Source: Acinetobacter sp. UBA6641
Lineage (GTDB): Bacteria; Pseudomonadota; Gammaproteobacteria; Pseudomonadales; Moraxellaceae
DNA length: 6,528 bases
Assembly (NCBI GenBank): GCA_002455755.1
Contig: DKLL01000112.1
Coordinates: 7,193-13,720 of the forward strand
Reading direction: 5' to 3'
Shown here: piece by piece, positions 1-6,219 of the stretch
Layout of the letters: every line of letters begins with the position of its first letter
How positions within the stretch are numbered: position 1 is the first letter of the stretch
Program-made: the position numbers and the translations under genes
Notes under the pieces: generated by a model
What the model was told of the DNA's origin: nothing
Databases searched by the model: none
The model's input: only the letters and a program-made list of their open reading frames with translations

Positions 1-517
1 CACCAATCCTGAATTTAAGGTGGATCAGGCCATTACCGAACTGGGCGTCGGTGAAGCCCTGATTAGCTGTCTGGATGAACAAGGCATCCCGCAAATGGTA
101 CAGCGTGGCTGGGTCATGCCACCCTACTCTTCCTTTAGCCCGATAACGCCTGAAGAACGTCAAGCCTGTATGAATCAAAGCGTAATTGCGGGCGTGTATG
201 AAAAGCAATTAGATCGTGAAAGTGCCTTTGAAATGTTGCAAAACAAAGTAGCAGAACGCCAACAACAAGCCCTTCAAGCAGAACAAGAAAAAGCAGCAGC
301 GAAAGAAAAGGAAGCTTTAGCAAAACAGCAAGCCCGTGAACAAGAACGCTTGACGCGCGAGCAACAAAAAGAGGCAGAACGCGCAGTCAAACAACGCGAA
401 AAATTCACCCAGGATATTGTGGGAACTTTCGCCAAAAGTGCTGCACGCAGCCTGGGTGGCAGCACCGGACAGAAAATCGTGCGGGGTTTACTGGGTTCAT
501 TATTTGGTAAACGATAA
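1..517 (+). CDS. HerA-like ATPase/helicase (DUF853-type), C-terminal part only
   Basis: The reading frame is open from the left edge (first full codon at 2) to TAA at 515-517, so the start and the ATP-binding core lie outside the window. The visible part begins TNPEFKVDQAITELGVGEAL and continues with a QRGWVMPPYSSFSP-like stretch, which resembles the end of the HerA-like C-terminal region (DUF853/PF05872) of bacterial putative ATPases. A Gln/Glu/Lys/Ala-rich stretch of about 70 residues (codons near 225-410) should form a charged coiled coil. The tail GQKIVRGLLGSLFGKR is the usual Gly/Arg-rich end of this family. Family members are predicted DNA-translocating ATPases of uncertain cellular role. 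The GTG at 20 is an internal Val codon, not a start. Family assignment rests on recognition of the C-terminal pattern alone; a terminator follows at once, so this is the last gene of its transcript. Confidence 0.8.
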   Translation, partial: TNPEFKVDQAITELGVGEALISCLDEQGIPQMVQRGWVMPPYSSFSPITPEERQACMNQSVIAGVYEKQLDRESAFEMLQNKVAERQQQALQAEQEKAAAKEKEALAKQQAREQERLTREQQKEAERAVKQREKFTQDIVGTFAKSAARSLGGSTGQKIVRGLLGSLFGKR

Positions 518-543
518 TTCAATAATCTGATCAATTATTAAGA

Positions 544-578
544 AATTATGGGATATTCTTATATTCCATAATTTTTTT
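544..578 (+). terminator. Rho-independent terminator after the HerA-like gene
   Basis: The arms 544-556 and 561-573 form a 13-bp stem with one G-T wobble (552/565) around a four-base TCTT loop, followed by more T (574-578). The stem is AT-rich but long. It lies 27 bases after the stop of the upstream gene and upstream of the hmp promoter, so it separates the two units. Confidence 0.75.
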
Positions 579-600
579 ATGGTTTTATAAAACAACCCTA

Positions 601-629
601 TTGTCAAAGCAGTTTATAAAATGTATTTT
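601..629 (+). promoter_or_regulatory. Probable sigma-70 promoter of hmp
   Basis: TTGTCA at 601-606 matches the -35 consensus TTGACA at five of six positions. A 17-base spacer leads to TATTTT at 624-629, four of six for TATAAT. The predicted transcription start would fall near 636. The -10 element sits inside the NsrR-like palindrome at 618-640, the arrangement expected for repression by blocking polymerase. TATAAA at 615-620 and at 640-645 are possible alternative -10 boxes but lack a good partner. Confidence 0.55.
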
Positions 630-640
630 AAATACATCTT
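618..640. promoter_or_regulatory. NsrR operator upstream of hmp
   Basis: The left half AAAATGTATTT (618-628), a central T (629) and the right half AAATACATCTT (630-640) make an 11-1-11 inverted repeat. The inner 17 bases (621-637) are perfectly palindromic. The known NsrR motif of proteobacteria is close to AAGATGYATTT, one base, then its complement; the site differs from that only at the third base (A for G). It lies 27 bases before the hmp start codon, overlaps the predicted -10 box, and an nsrR-like gene lies just downstream. Assignment is by motif and context; binding is inferred. Confidence 0.85.
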
Positions 641-667
641 ATAAATAACCGCCATGAGAGATCAAAC

Positions 668-1876
668 ATGACTCCGCAGCAAATTGACCTAGTAAAAGCA
701 ACAGTTCCTGTACTCCGCGAAAATGGCGTAGCCCTGACTGGTTATTTTTATAACCGCATGCTGGGCAATAATCCCGATCTAAAAGAAACTTTTAATATGG
801 GGCATCAGCGCAGTGGTGCGCAGGCACAAGCCTTGGCAGGTGCCGTGTTGGCTTATGCTGAAAACATTGAAGATCCTTCCGTATTGCTGCCTGTGGTTGA
901 GTTAATCGCGCATAAACACGTTAGCCTGAACATTCAGGCACCTGACTATAATATTGTTGGTGAAAACCTGCTCCACTCAATCAGTGAAGTGTTAAGCATT
1001 TCAATGGATGATCCACTGATTGGCGCTTGGGCAGCAGCATATGGTCAGCTGGCAGACCTGTTCATCAGCACTGAAAAAGCCATTTACGATCAGCATCAAC
1101 AAACTAAAGGCAGCTGGTTAGGCTGGCGTAACTTCAAGATTGCCAAGAAAGTAGTTGAAAGCGATGAAATCACGTCTTTCTATCTTCAACCTGTCGATGG
1201 CGGTGCATTGCCGAAATACGAAGCGGGCCAATATATTTCAGTACGTGTTTTCGTTGAAGAACTTGGCTTGAAACAGCCTCGTCAATATACGCTTTCAACT
1301 AGCCCACAAGCGGACTATTTACGTATCTCGGTAAAACGTGAAGACCAAAAAGGCGACATGGTTCCAGGTTGGGTATCGAATACTTTACATAGCCTGCCAG
1401 AAGGTTCAGAAATTGAAGTTTCTGCACCAACAGGTAACTTTTACCTGATTGACCCAAATAAGCGCAATGTGTTTATCAGTGGCGGTGTAGGCCTGACTCC
1501 AATGATTGCCATGCTGAATCAGCTGGTGACGCTGGATATGCCACAACCGGTGACATTCATCCATGCCTGCCGTAGCAAACAAGTGCATGCAATGCATCAG
1601 CACATTCAGGACCTAAAAGCAAAATATCCACGTCTCAGCACATTTACCGCTTATGATAGCCCGCATCCAGGCGATAAATTAGGTGAGGATTATGATGTTG
1701 CCGGTCGTCTGGACTTAAGCAGCATGGATAGCGCATTGTTACCTGTCAATGCCGACTACTATCTCTGCGGCCCAATGCCATTTATGGCTGAACAGCAAAA
1801 GGCACTGGTTGCTCGCGGCATTCCTGCTGAAAATATTCACAGTGAAGCGTTTGGTACAGGTGGCGTTAAGCACTAA
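668..1876 (+). CDS. hmp: Flavohemoglobin, nitric oxide dioxygenase
   Basis: The product (402 residues, normal family length near 400) converts NO and O2 to nitrate using NAD(P)H, in the cytoplasm. It has an N-terminal globin domain (about 1-140), an FAD-binding domain (about 150-260) and an NAD-binding domain (about 265-402). Visible key residues are the distal Tyr28 (GYFYNR), proximal haem ligand His84 (AHKHVS), Tyr94 and Glu136 of the proximal charge network, GQYISV (187-192) and RQYTLS (205-210) for FAD, GGVGLTPM (272-279) for NAD, YLCGP (365-369) and the C-terminal EAFGTG. The set is complete, so the enzyme should be active. GAGAG at 656-660, seven bases before ATG, serves as ribosome binding site. 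Expression should be controlled by NsrR through the operator at 618-640. It is followed by a strong terminator and then nsrR. Confidence 0.96.
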   Translation: MTPQQIDLVKATVPVLRENGVALTGYFYNRMLGNNPDLKETFNMGHQRSGAQAQALAGAVLAYAENIEDPSVLLPVVELIAHKHVSLNIQAPDYNIVGENLLHSISEVLSISMDDPLIGAWAAAYGQLADLFISTEKAIYDQHQQTKGSWLGWRNFKIAKKVVESDEITSFYLQPVDGGALPKYEAGQYISVRVFVEELGLKQPRQYTLSTSPQADYLRISVKREDQKGDMVPGWVSNTLHSLPEGSEIEVSAPTGNFYLIDPNKRNVFISGGVGLTPMIAMLNQLVTLDMPQPVTFIHACRSKQVHAMHQHIQDLKAKYPRLSTFTAYDSPHPGDKLGEDYDVAGRLDLSSMDSALLPVNADYYLCGPMPFMAEQQKALVARGIPAENIHSEAFGTGGVKH

Positions 1877-1903
1877 CCTGCTCCATCAGCATAAAATAAA
1901 GAG

Positions 1904-1941
1904 AGGGTTAGTCTGGTTATGCTAGACTAACCCTAATTTTT
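1904..1941 (+). terminator. Rho-independent terminator between hmp and nsrR
   Basis: Perfect 11-bp arms AGGGTTAGTCT (1904-1914) and AGACTAACCCT (1924-1934) can be extended by a G-T and a G-C pair inside, leaving a five-base loop. AA and then five T (1937-1941) follow. The stem starts 27 bases after the hmp stop. On the opposite strand the stem is followed by a T-rich tract as well, so it could work both ways, although no minus-strand gene comes from the right here. Confidence 0.88.
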
Positions 1942-1963
1942 ACTCAAAAAAATCAGTATTATC

Positions 1964-2407
1964 ATGCAACTGAATAAATTTACTGACTATGCCCTGCGCA
2001 TTTTAATGTATATTGCCCAGCCACGGGATATGCCTTATACCATTGCAGAAATCGCTCAGGACTTGCATGTGTCTAAAAACCATTTAGTGAAAATTGTGCA
2101 CTTTATGGGCAAGCAGAACTGGCTGATTACCACACGAGGCAAAGGTGGCGGTATTGGTTTGAATCCTGAAACCCTGGAACTGCGACTGGGTCAGATCGTG
2201 CGTATCCTGCAAGGTGAAAACCAGATTGTAGAATGCAATACTCCACCCTGCGTACTGCGTAGTCAGTGTGGACTAAAGGGTATTCTGGATCAGGCTTTGG
2301 AGCAGTTTTATCTCAGTCTGGACCAATATACTCTGGGACAAGTGTTAAATACTACGCCGGCTGCCAGGTACACCACCCAATCCCCTATTCAAATGATCAA
2401 TCTTTAA
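1964..2407 (+). CDS. nsrR: NO-sensing Rrf2-family transcriptional repressor NsrR
   Basis: A 147-residue Rrf2 protein, typical length. It opens MQLNKFTDYALR, the standard Rrf2 N-terminus, with a winged helix-turn-helix at about 26-50 and a glycine-rich wing (RGKGGGIGL, 58-66). Three cysteines, Cys91, Cys96 and Cys102 (pattern C-x4-C-x5-C), match the [Fe-S] ligands of NsrR, and Asp8 matches the fourth ligand reported for a characterised NsrR. NO attack on the cluster relieves repression. Adjacency to hmp and the NsrR-like operator at 618-640 favour NsrR over IscR, whose Cys spacing differs. Only 29 bases separate it from the end of the arm of the preceding terminator, and no Shine-Dalgarno is visible before ATG, so expression is probably low, from readthrough or a weak local promoter. 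The start is fixed by the conserved N-terminus. Confidence 0.93.
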   Translation: MQLNKFTDYALRILMYIAQPRDMPYTIAEIAQDLHVSKNHLVKIVHFMGKQNWLITTRGKGGGIGLNPETLELRLGQIVRILQGENQIVECNTPPCVLRSQCGLKGILDQALEQFYLSLDQYTLGQVLNTTPAARYTTQSPIQMINL

Positions 2408-2429
2408 TTCCCGGTGTTTTGCTTGCAAA

Positions 2430-2469
2430 GTTCGCTTGCCCGAACGACTTCCTTTATAATGTTCGCTTG
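2430..2469. repeat. Direct repeat GTTCGCTTG flanking the engB -10 box
   Basis: The nine-base word GTTCGCTTG occurs at 2430-2438 and again at 2461-2469, 31 bases apart, on either side of TATAAT at 2455-2460. The first copy also begins a small inverted repeat, GTTCG (2430-2434) with CGAAC (2441-2445). Spacing of about three helical turns could suit a regulator that binds both copies, but two copies of a nine-base word may be chance. Confidence 0.4.
2455..2460 (+). promoter_or_regulatory. Probable -10 box of the engB promoter
   Basis: TATAAT is a perfect -10 hexamer in the 86-base nsrR-engB spacer, placing a transcription start near 2467 and a leader of about 27 bases. No good -35 lies 16-18 bases upstream (TCGCTT or TTCGCT); TTGCCC at 2436-2441 is too close. 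No convincing terminator follows nsrR, so readthrough from nsrR could also feed engB. Confidence 0.5.
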
Positions 2470-2493
2470 TAGATCATTTATTGAAGTTGAGTT

Positions 2494-3366
2494 ATGCATC
2501 ACAGCAGAGGAAAATCCAAAAACAGTAAGACAGCCCATGCGCCCAAGCAAAAGATCAGCTATGAGAAAAAAGTTGATCCTGCCATTACTGAGTACTCTGT
2601 TCGCGCGTTGAACTGGTTGCGTAAAGCCGAATTTTTAATGAGTGCACCCAAGTTAAACCTGTGTGTTGAAGATACCGGTTATGAAGTGGCATTTGCTGGA
2701 CGCTCAAACGCCGGTAAATCTAGCGCCATTAATGCCTTAACCAACCAGAAACAGTTGGCACGTGCCTCTAAAAAGCCCGGTCGTACCCAAATGATCAACT
2801 TCTTCAGTCTCGGCAATCCAGACCAGCGCCTGGTCGATTTGCCAGGTTATGGTTATGCCGCCGTCCCGGAGGCCATGAAAATTGTCTGGCAAAAAGAGCT
2901 GGAAAACTATCTGATTCATCGTCAGAGTTTGCAAGGTTTGGTGCTTCTGATGGATATCCGCCATCCATTGCAACATTTTGACGTGATGATGCTGGAATGG
3001 GCCTATTCACGTAAATTGTTCGTGCATGTTTTGCTGACCAAATCGGACAAACTGAATCGCGGGCCGGCATCCAAAGCCTTGCAGGAAGTCAAAGCGGCAT
3101 TGAAAAAAATGAAGCTGGATTTCTCCATTCAGTTGTTCTCGTCACTCAACAAGCAAGGTCTGGAAGAATTGGCCAGCGTGATGGGTGGCCGATTGAACTT
3201 TACCCTTGAACAGTCAGCACAATTTGATCTGGACAACATCCCTGAAGCCACTGCCGATGAACTCAATGATCTGGATGAACCTCTCGAATCTTTAGAAGTA
3301 TTAGAGGACGAGTGCGAAACCGAAATTGCTGAAGATGCCACCGATGCAAGCCGACAAGCTGATTGA
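2494..3366 (+). CDS. engB: Ribosome biogenesis GTP-binding protein EngB (YihA/YsxC)
   Basis: An essential TrmE-Era-Obg-type GTPase that assists assembly of the large ribosomal subunit in the cytoplasm. All G motifs are present: G1 GRSNAGKS (69-76), G2 within PGRTQ (95-99), G3 DLPG (115-118), G4 TKSD (182-185) and G5 SSL (216-218). The core (about 45-240) is close to E. coli EngB, including MSAPxL, KxPGRTQ and LMDIRHPL. At 290 residues it is some 80 longer than the E. coli protein. About 45 extra residues at the N-terminus are Lys/Arg/His-rich, and the C-terminus (about 245-290) is a strongly acidic Asp/Glu tail, both probably disordered. The first ATG is preferred because the frame before Met49 is open and protein-like; GAAG at 2483-2486 sits seven bases upstream. 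A shorter start at Met49 (2638) is possible but less likely. Confidence 0.94.
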   Translation: MHHSRGKSKNSKTAHAPKQKISYEKKVDPAITEYSVRALNWLRKAEFLMSAPKLNLCVEDTGYEVAFAGRSNAGKSSAINALTNQKQLARASKKPGRTQMINFFSLGNPDQRLVDLPGYGYAAVPEAMKIVWQKELENYLIHRQSLQGLVLLMDIRHPLQHFDVMMLEWAYSRKLFVHVLLTKSDKLNRGPASKALQEVKAALKKMKLDFSIQLFSSLNKQGLEELASVMGGRLNFTLEQSAQFDLDNIPEATADELNDLDEPLESLEVLEDECETEIAEDATDASRQAD

Positions 3367-3422
3367 TCGGGTCTGATTGAGCCAGATTGTCCGACCAAAA
3401 TCATCATCAATTGATATTCCAG

Positions 3423-3460
3423 TGTCCTGTATTGCTAATCACAATGCGGGACATTTTTTT
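3423..3460 (+). terminator. Rho-independent terminator after engB
   Basis: Arms 3423-3434 (TGTCCTGTATTG) and 3442-3453 (CAATGCGGGACA) pair over 12 positions with two G-T wobbles around a seven-base loop, followed by seven T (3454-3460). It ends the engB transcript and isolates the next gene, whose ribosome binding site begins 24 bases later. Confidence 0.87.
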
Positions 3461-3493
3461 CATACTGACCTTAAGTAAAACAATAAGGACTGT

Positions 3494-4444
3494 ATGATGA
3501 AACTTCTCTCCCGTTTAAAAAACTCCAGACTTGGCTCATCCATTGCCTATCATATTCACCCGCGTAAAGTAAAATTCCAGTGGCAGGACACCCAGATTGA
3601 CTGGATTCCAAATCAGCCTTATGTCAGCTATTTCATTAATGAAATTAATATGATTTTGCCTGCCGGCGAATTCTGGTTCTGCCGTTTGTATAACAAGGTT
3701 TTGCCGCAGATTCGGGATGAAAAGCTGAAACAGGATGTACAGGCCTTTGTGCGTCAGGAAGCCATGCATGCCCAAGCCCATAACTCGGCCAATAAAGAAT
3801 ATCTAACTGCGCGCCACATGGATATCCAGCGCAATCTGGATGTGATGAATTTCCTGTTCAGCAAGTTACTTGCTGATCAACCTCTAGGTCTAAAGATCCC
3901 TCAATTGCTTGAACATCAATGGGACCTGTTCCGTCTTGGCATTATTGCCACCGTGGAACACATGACCTGCGTGCTGGGAAAATATGCGCTGTACAATCAG
4001 GAATGGGAAAAACTGGGTGCCGATCCGGCTATGCTGGATCTGATTAAATGGCATGGTGCAGAAGAAATTGAACATCGTACTGTAGCCTTTGATTTGTACC
4101 GTCATTTAGGTGGCGGCTACATCGCCCGCTATTATTTAAGCGTGATTGTCATTGTGGCAGTCATTGGCTTGTGGGTGGATGGTACCGCACATCTACTCAA
4201 GCAGGATCCACGCTTTCAGTCTATCCGTCCTGCCGTTTACAAACCGTGGATCTGGCGCGAATGGTATGCCATTGCCCAGCGTGACAACAATTTAATGCCT
4301 AGTCCCTTCTGGCTGGTGTCACAGCAACTGGGTTATCTGATGCCGTGGTACGATCCACTGCACGAAGCCAAAACTGAAGATGCCATTGCTTACCTGAACC
4401 GCTCCCCTGCTGCCAAACGTGCAGCCAGGCTGAAAGTGGCCTAA
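3494..4444 (+). CDS. Ferritin-like putative metal-dependent protein (PF10118/COG3687 type)
   Basis: The 316-residue product resembles the family annotated as 'predicted metal-dependent hydrolase' (PF10118). Its pattern of acidic and His residues fits a ferritin-like diiron site: Glu59 (PAGEFWF), Glu89 and His92 (EAMHAQAH), Glu155 with His156 (ATVEH), and Glu191 with His194 (EEIEHR), that is E...ExxH...E...ExxH. This suggests an oxygen- or redox-active di-metal enzyme rather than a hydrolase, but no substrate can be named. One hydrophobic segment (about 213-228) could touch or cross the membrane; the rest looks soluble and helical. AAGGA at 3485-3489 lies four bases before the first ATG but seven before the second (3497), so translation may begin at Met2. 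It stands alone between the engB terminator and a weak terminator at 4499-4519. Confidence 0.78.
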   Translation: MMKLLSRLKNSRLGSSIAYHIHPRKVKFQWQDTQIDWIPNQPYVSYFINEINMILPAGEFWFCRLYNKVLPQIRDEKLKQDVQAFVRQEAMHAQAHNSANKEYLTARHMDIQRNLDVMNFLFSKLLADQPLGLKIPQLLEHQWDLFRLGIIATVEHMTCVLGKYALYNQEWEKLGADPAMLDLIKWHGAEEIEHRTVAFDLYRHLGGGYIARYYLSVIVIVAVIGLWVDGTAHLLKQDPRFQSIRPAVYKPWIWREWYAIAQRDNNLMPSPFWLVSQQLGYLMPWYDPLHEAKTEDAIAYLNRSPAAKRAARLKVA

Positions 4445-4498
4445 TCCTTTTTATTATTCATTTGATAATTAAATACATGTATACAATTTAACCACAAC

Positions 4499-4519
4499 AG
4501 GGATTTATGCCCTATTTTT
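4499..4519 (+). terminator. Weak possible terminator before the VOC gene
   Basis: AGGG (4499-4502) and CCCT (4510-4513) make a four-bp stem with a seven-base loop, then A and five T (4515-4519). The stem is short, so termination of the upstream gene here is plausible but uncertain. Confidence 0.35.
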
Positions 4520-4568
4520 GATTTGATCCAAGATAAAAGCAGAGGCAAACAAGCACAAGGATAACTGT

Positions 4569-5030
4569 ATGCGAGCACGGATTTCAGTCATTACACTGGG
4601 GATGCGCGACCTGGAAGCATCTTTGCATTTTTATCGTGAAGGTTGGGGCTTCGCCAGTGAAGGGATCATTGGGCAGGAATTTGAGTATGGGCCTGTGGCC
4701 TTTATTGAACTGCAAGCCGGAATAAAACTGGCGTTATGGCCACAAAGCAGCATTCAGCATGATACCGGATTGGAACTCAGCCCGGTGTGTCCGACGCAAA
4801 TGACCTTGGGACATAATGTCTATAACCCACTGGAAGTGGATCAGGTCATGGCCCAGGCAGCACATGCCGGTGCCAGAATCATTAAACCCGCACAGGCCAC
4901 TTTTTACGAGGGTTATGCGGGTTATTTTCAAGACCCGGAGGTCATATCTGTGAAATTGTATTTCATCCCGGCTGGGAAACAGATTAGGACACTTCTGGTT
5001 CACGGCTATAACGATCCACCACCACGCTAA
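4569..5030 (+). CDS. VOC (glyoxalase/bleomycin-resistance fold) protein with a probable C-terminal frameshift
   Basis: The N-terminal 123 residues are a normal single-domain VOC protein: ISVITLGMRDLEASLHFYRE at the start, FIELQAG (45-51), LGHNV (80-84), a helix around VDQVMAQAAHAGARIIKPAQ, and GYAGYFQDP (115-123). Glu47 and His82 fall at usual VOC metal-ligand positions; the first-strand ligand is not His. Function is unknown beyond the fold (glyoxalases, dioxygenases and thiol transferases share it). After FQDP the expected ending of the type 'DGHxWEI...P' is missing; the frame runs on for 30 unrelated residues to 5030, across the 3' end of the converging symporter gene. The neighbouring frame supplies the missing end (see separate entry), so the current product probably lacks the last conserved strand and its Glu ligand. 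AAGGA at 4557-4561, seven bases before ATG, is a good ribosome binding site. Confidence 0.82.
   Translation: MRARISVITLGMRDLEASLHFYREGWGFASEGIIGQEFEYGPVAFIELQAGIKLALWPQSSIQHDTGLELSPVCPTQMTLGHNVYNPLEVDQVMAQAAHAGARIIKPAQATFYEGYAGYFQDPEVISVKLYFIPAGKQIRTLLVHGYNDPPPR
4937..4987 (+). pseudogene. Displaced C-terminal end of the VOC gene in the -1 frame
   Basis: Read from 4937 the sequence encodes GGHICEIVFHPGWETD and stops at TAG 4985-4987. Joined to the upstream FQDP this gives the normal VOC ending: glycine, His, the strand with a Glu ligand (CEIVF) and a Pro-rich end. One extra base near 4935-4937 would restore it (GAC CCN GGA GGT CAT). The restored stop TAG would share TTAG (4984-4987) with the minus-strand TAA stop of the symporter gene, a tight four-base tail-to-tail overlap, compared with 47 bases in the current frame. 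A real mutation or a sequence error are both possible. Confidence 0.75.
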
Positions 5031-6219
5031 TCATCATGTCGCCCTGAACATTGACCACGGTACGGACGGTATCCAGCAGACGGTCAATCGGCAGCAAGAT
5101 TGCAATGGCTTCTGCTGGCAACCCGACCGATTGCAGCACCATAATCATGGTCACCATACCTGCGCTTGGAATCCCTGGTGCCCCCAGGGAAGCAATCATG
5201 GCGGTTGCACAGACTACCAGTTGCTGACCGATACTCAAGTCCAGTCCCATCAGATTGGCAATAAACAAAGCCGCAGCAGCTTCATACAGTGCCGTGCCAT
5301 CCATATTCAGCTGAGTGCCCAAAGGAATCACGAAGCCTGCGGTTTGTGGACGTACCTTTAAATTTTCCTGCGCGCATTTCATTGACAGTGGCATGGTTGC
5401 CGAACTGGAGCTGGTGGCAAATGCAGTAATCAGTGCCGCTCGTGTACCTTTAAAGAACGTGATCGGACTCATCTTGCCAAAAATCCAGAGCAACAATGGC
5501 AATACCACGGCACCATGAAAAATGGTGGTTCCGGTTACTACGGCGGCGAACTCGGCCAAACGGCTTAATACGGAAATATCTTCGGTTGAAATCAGTTTCG
5601 CCAGCAAGGCAAAAATGCCGAGCGGTGCCAGTTTCATCACCCAGCCGATCATCATCATCATGATGTCAAAAAATTGCAGGCTTAACTTGCGCACACTGCG
5701 GAAATTATCTCCGCCTTTGACCAGCGCAACCCCGATAAACAAGGCAAATACCACCACAGCCAGCACATTGCCTTCGGCAAAGGCCTTAAACGGATTGATC
5801 AGGGTATTTTGAATAAAGTTGGTAAAGAAGGACGATGGCGTTAAGGTATCAGGCGTTTGATGACTGTTCATGGCATCCTGAAACATCACAATATCTACAC
5901 CTTGGCCCACATTAAACAGATGCGCACAGCTTAAGCCCAAAATCAGCGCCAAAGTGGTGGTGGTGACACAGCACAGCAGGGTAATTTTCCAGACCCGACC
6001 CAGTTGCCCGCCTGCCTGCAAATTCGAAACGCCGACCACAATGGAACTGAAAATCAGTGGAATAAGCAGCATTTTCAATAACCCAATAAAAATGCTGCTG
6101 GCCAGACCCAAGCCATAAAGACTGACAGAAAAAAACTGAGTATTGGGAAACAGATTTAACAGAAATCCAAATGCCACCCCTAAAATTGCAGCAATCAATA
6201 TTTGTGTATTTAAGCTCAT
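4984..6219 (-). CDS. Dicarboxylate/amino acid:cation symporter (DAACS/GltP family)
   Basis: A 411-residue inner-membrane transporter of the glutamate/aspartate/C4-dicarboxylate symporter family (TC 2.A.23), which has eight transmembrane helices and two re-entrant hairpins. Motifs, numbered from the ATG at 6219: serine-rich hairpin 1 ATSSSSATMP (Ser270-273), NMDGT (305-309) of helix 7, hairpin 2 GIPSAG (349-354) followed by MVLQSVGLP, and helix 8 with Asp379, Asp383, Arg386, Thr387, Asn390 and Asp394 in DRLLDTVRTVVNVQGD. The Arg of helix 8 binds the side-chain carboxylate in glutamate/aspartate members, so an acidic substrate is expected; H+ or Na+ coupling cannot be decided. Length is normal. 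A GTG at 6222 directly before ATG is an alternative start. Neither has a Shine-Dalgarno, but a short ORF ends in overlap with the ATG (6219-6239). It converges on the VOC gene. Confidence 0.92.
   Translation of the reverse strand: MSLNTQILIAAILGVAFGFLLNLFPNTQFFSVSLYGLGLASSIFIGLLKMLLIPLIFSSIVVGVSNLQAGGQLGRVWKITLLCCVTTTTLALILGLSCAHLFNVGQGVDIVMFQDAMNSHQTPDTLTPSSFFTNFIQNTLINPFKAFAEGNVLAVVVFALFIGVALVKGGDNFRSVRKLSLQFFDIMMMMIGWVMKLAPLGIFALLAKLISTEDISVLSRLAEFAAVVTGTTIFHGAVVLPLLLWIFGKMSPITFFKGTRAALITAFATSSSSATMPLSMKCAQENLKVRPQTAGFVIPLGTQLNMDGTALYEAAAALFIANLMGLDLSIGQQLVVCATAMIASLGAPGIPSAGMVTMIMVLQSVGLPAEAIAILLPIDRLLDTVRTVVNVQGDMMISVVVDRYSREPEVS

Noticed and set aside
521..539. AT-only inverted repeat AATAAT...ATTATT around TGATCA just after the HerA-like gene
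   Set aside because: The stem is six A-T pairs with no T-tract, next to a much better terminator at 544-578; no FNR-type TTGAT-N4-ATCAA match.
2430..2445. GTTCG/CGAAC hairpin as a terminator of nsrR
   Set aside because: Only a five-bp stem and no T-run follows; it does not qualify as a Rho-independent terminator.
2266..2611. Overlapping plus-strand open frames across the nsrR end and engB start
   Set aside because: They are out of frame with nsrR and engB, have no family features, and both real genes have complete conserved motifs in their own frames.
4473..4482. Perfect ten-base palindrome ATACATGTAT in the spacer before the VOC gene
   Set aside because: Short, AT-rich, single copy and without a recognisable promoter or known operator spacing; likely chance.
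4932..4943. Programmed -1 ribosomal frameshifting in the VOC gene
   Set aside because: No canonical X-XXY-YYZ slippery heptamer and no obvious stimulatory structure; a simple one-base loss or sequence error is the better explanation.
5649..5663. Repeated ATC/CAT triplets resembling a short tandem repeat
   Set aside because: They encode a run of Met/Ile residues (DIMMMMIGW) in a membrane helix of the symporter; the frame is intact.
5131..5812. Plus-strand open frames of 67-96 codons opposite the symporter gene
   Set aside because: They have His/Thr/Gln-rich or Ser/Thr/Ile-rich composition without recognisable domains and are fully explained by the codons of the minus-strand transporter.
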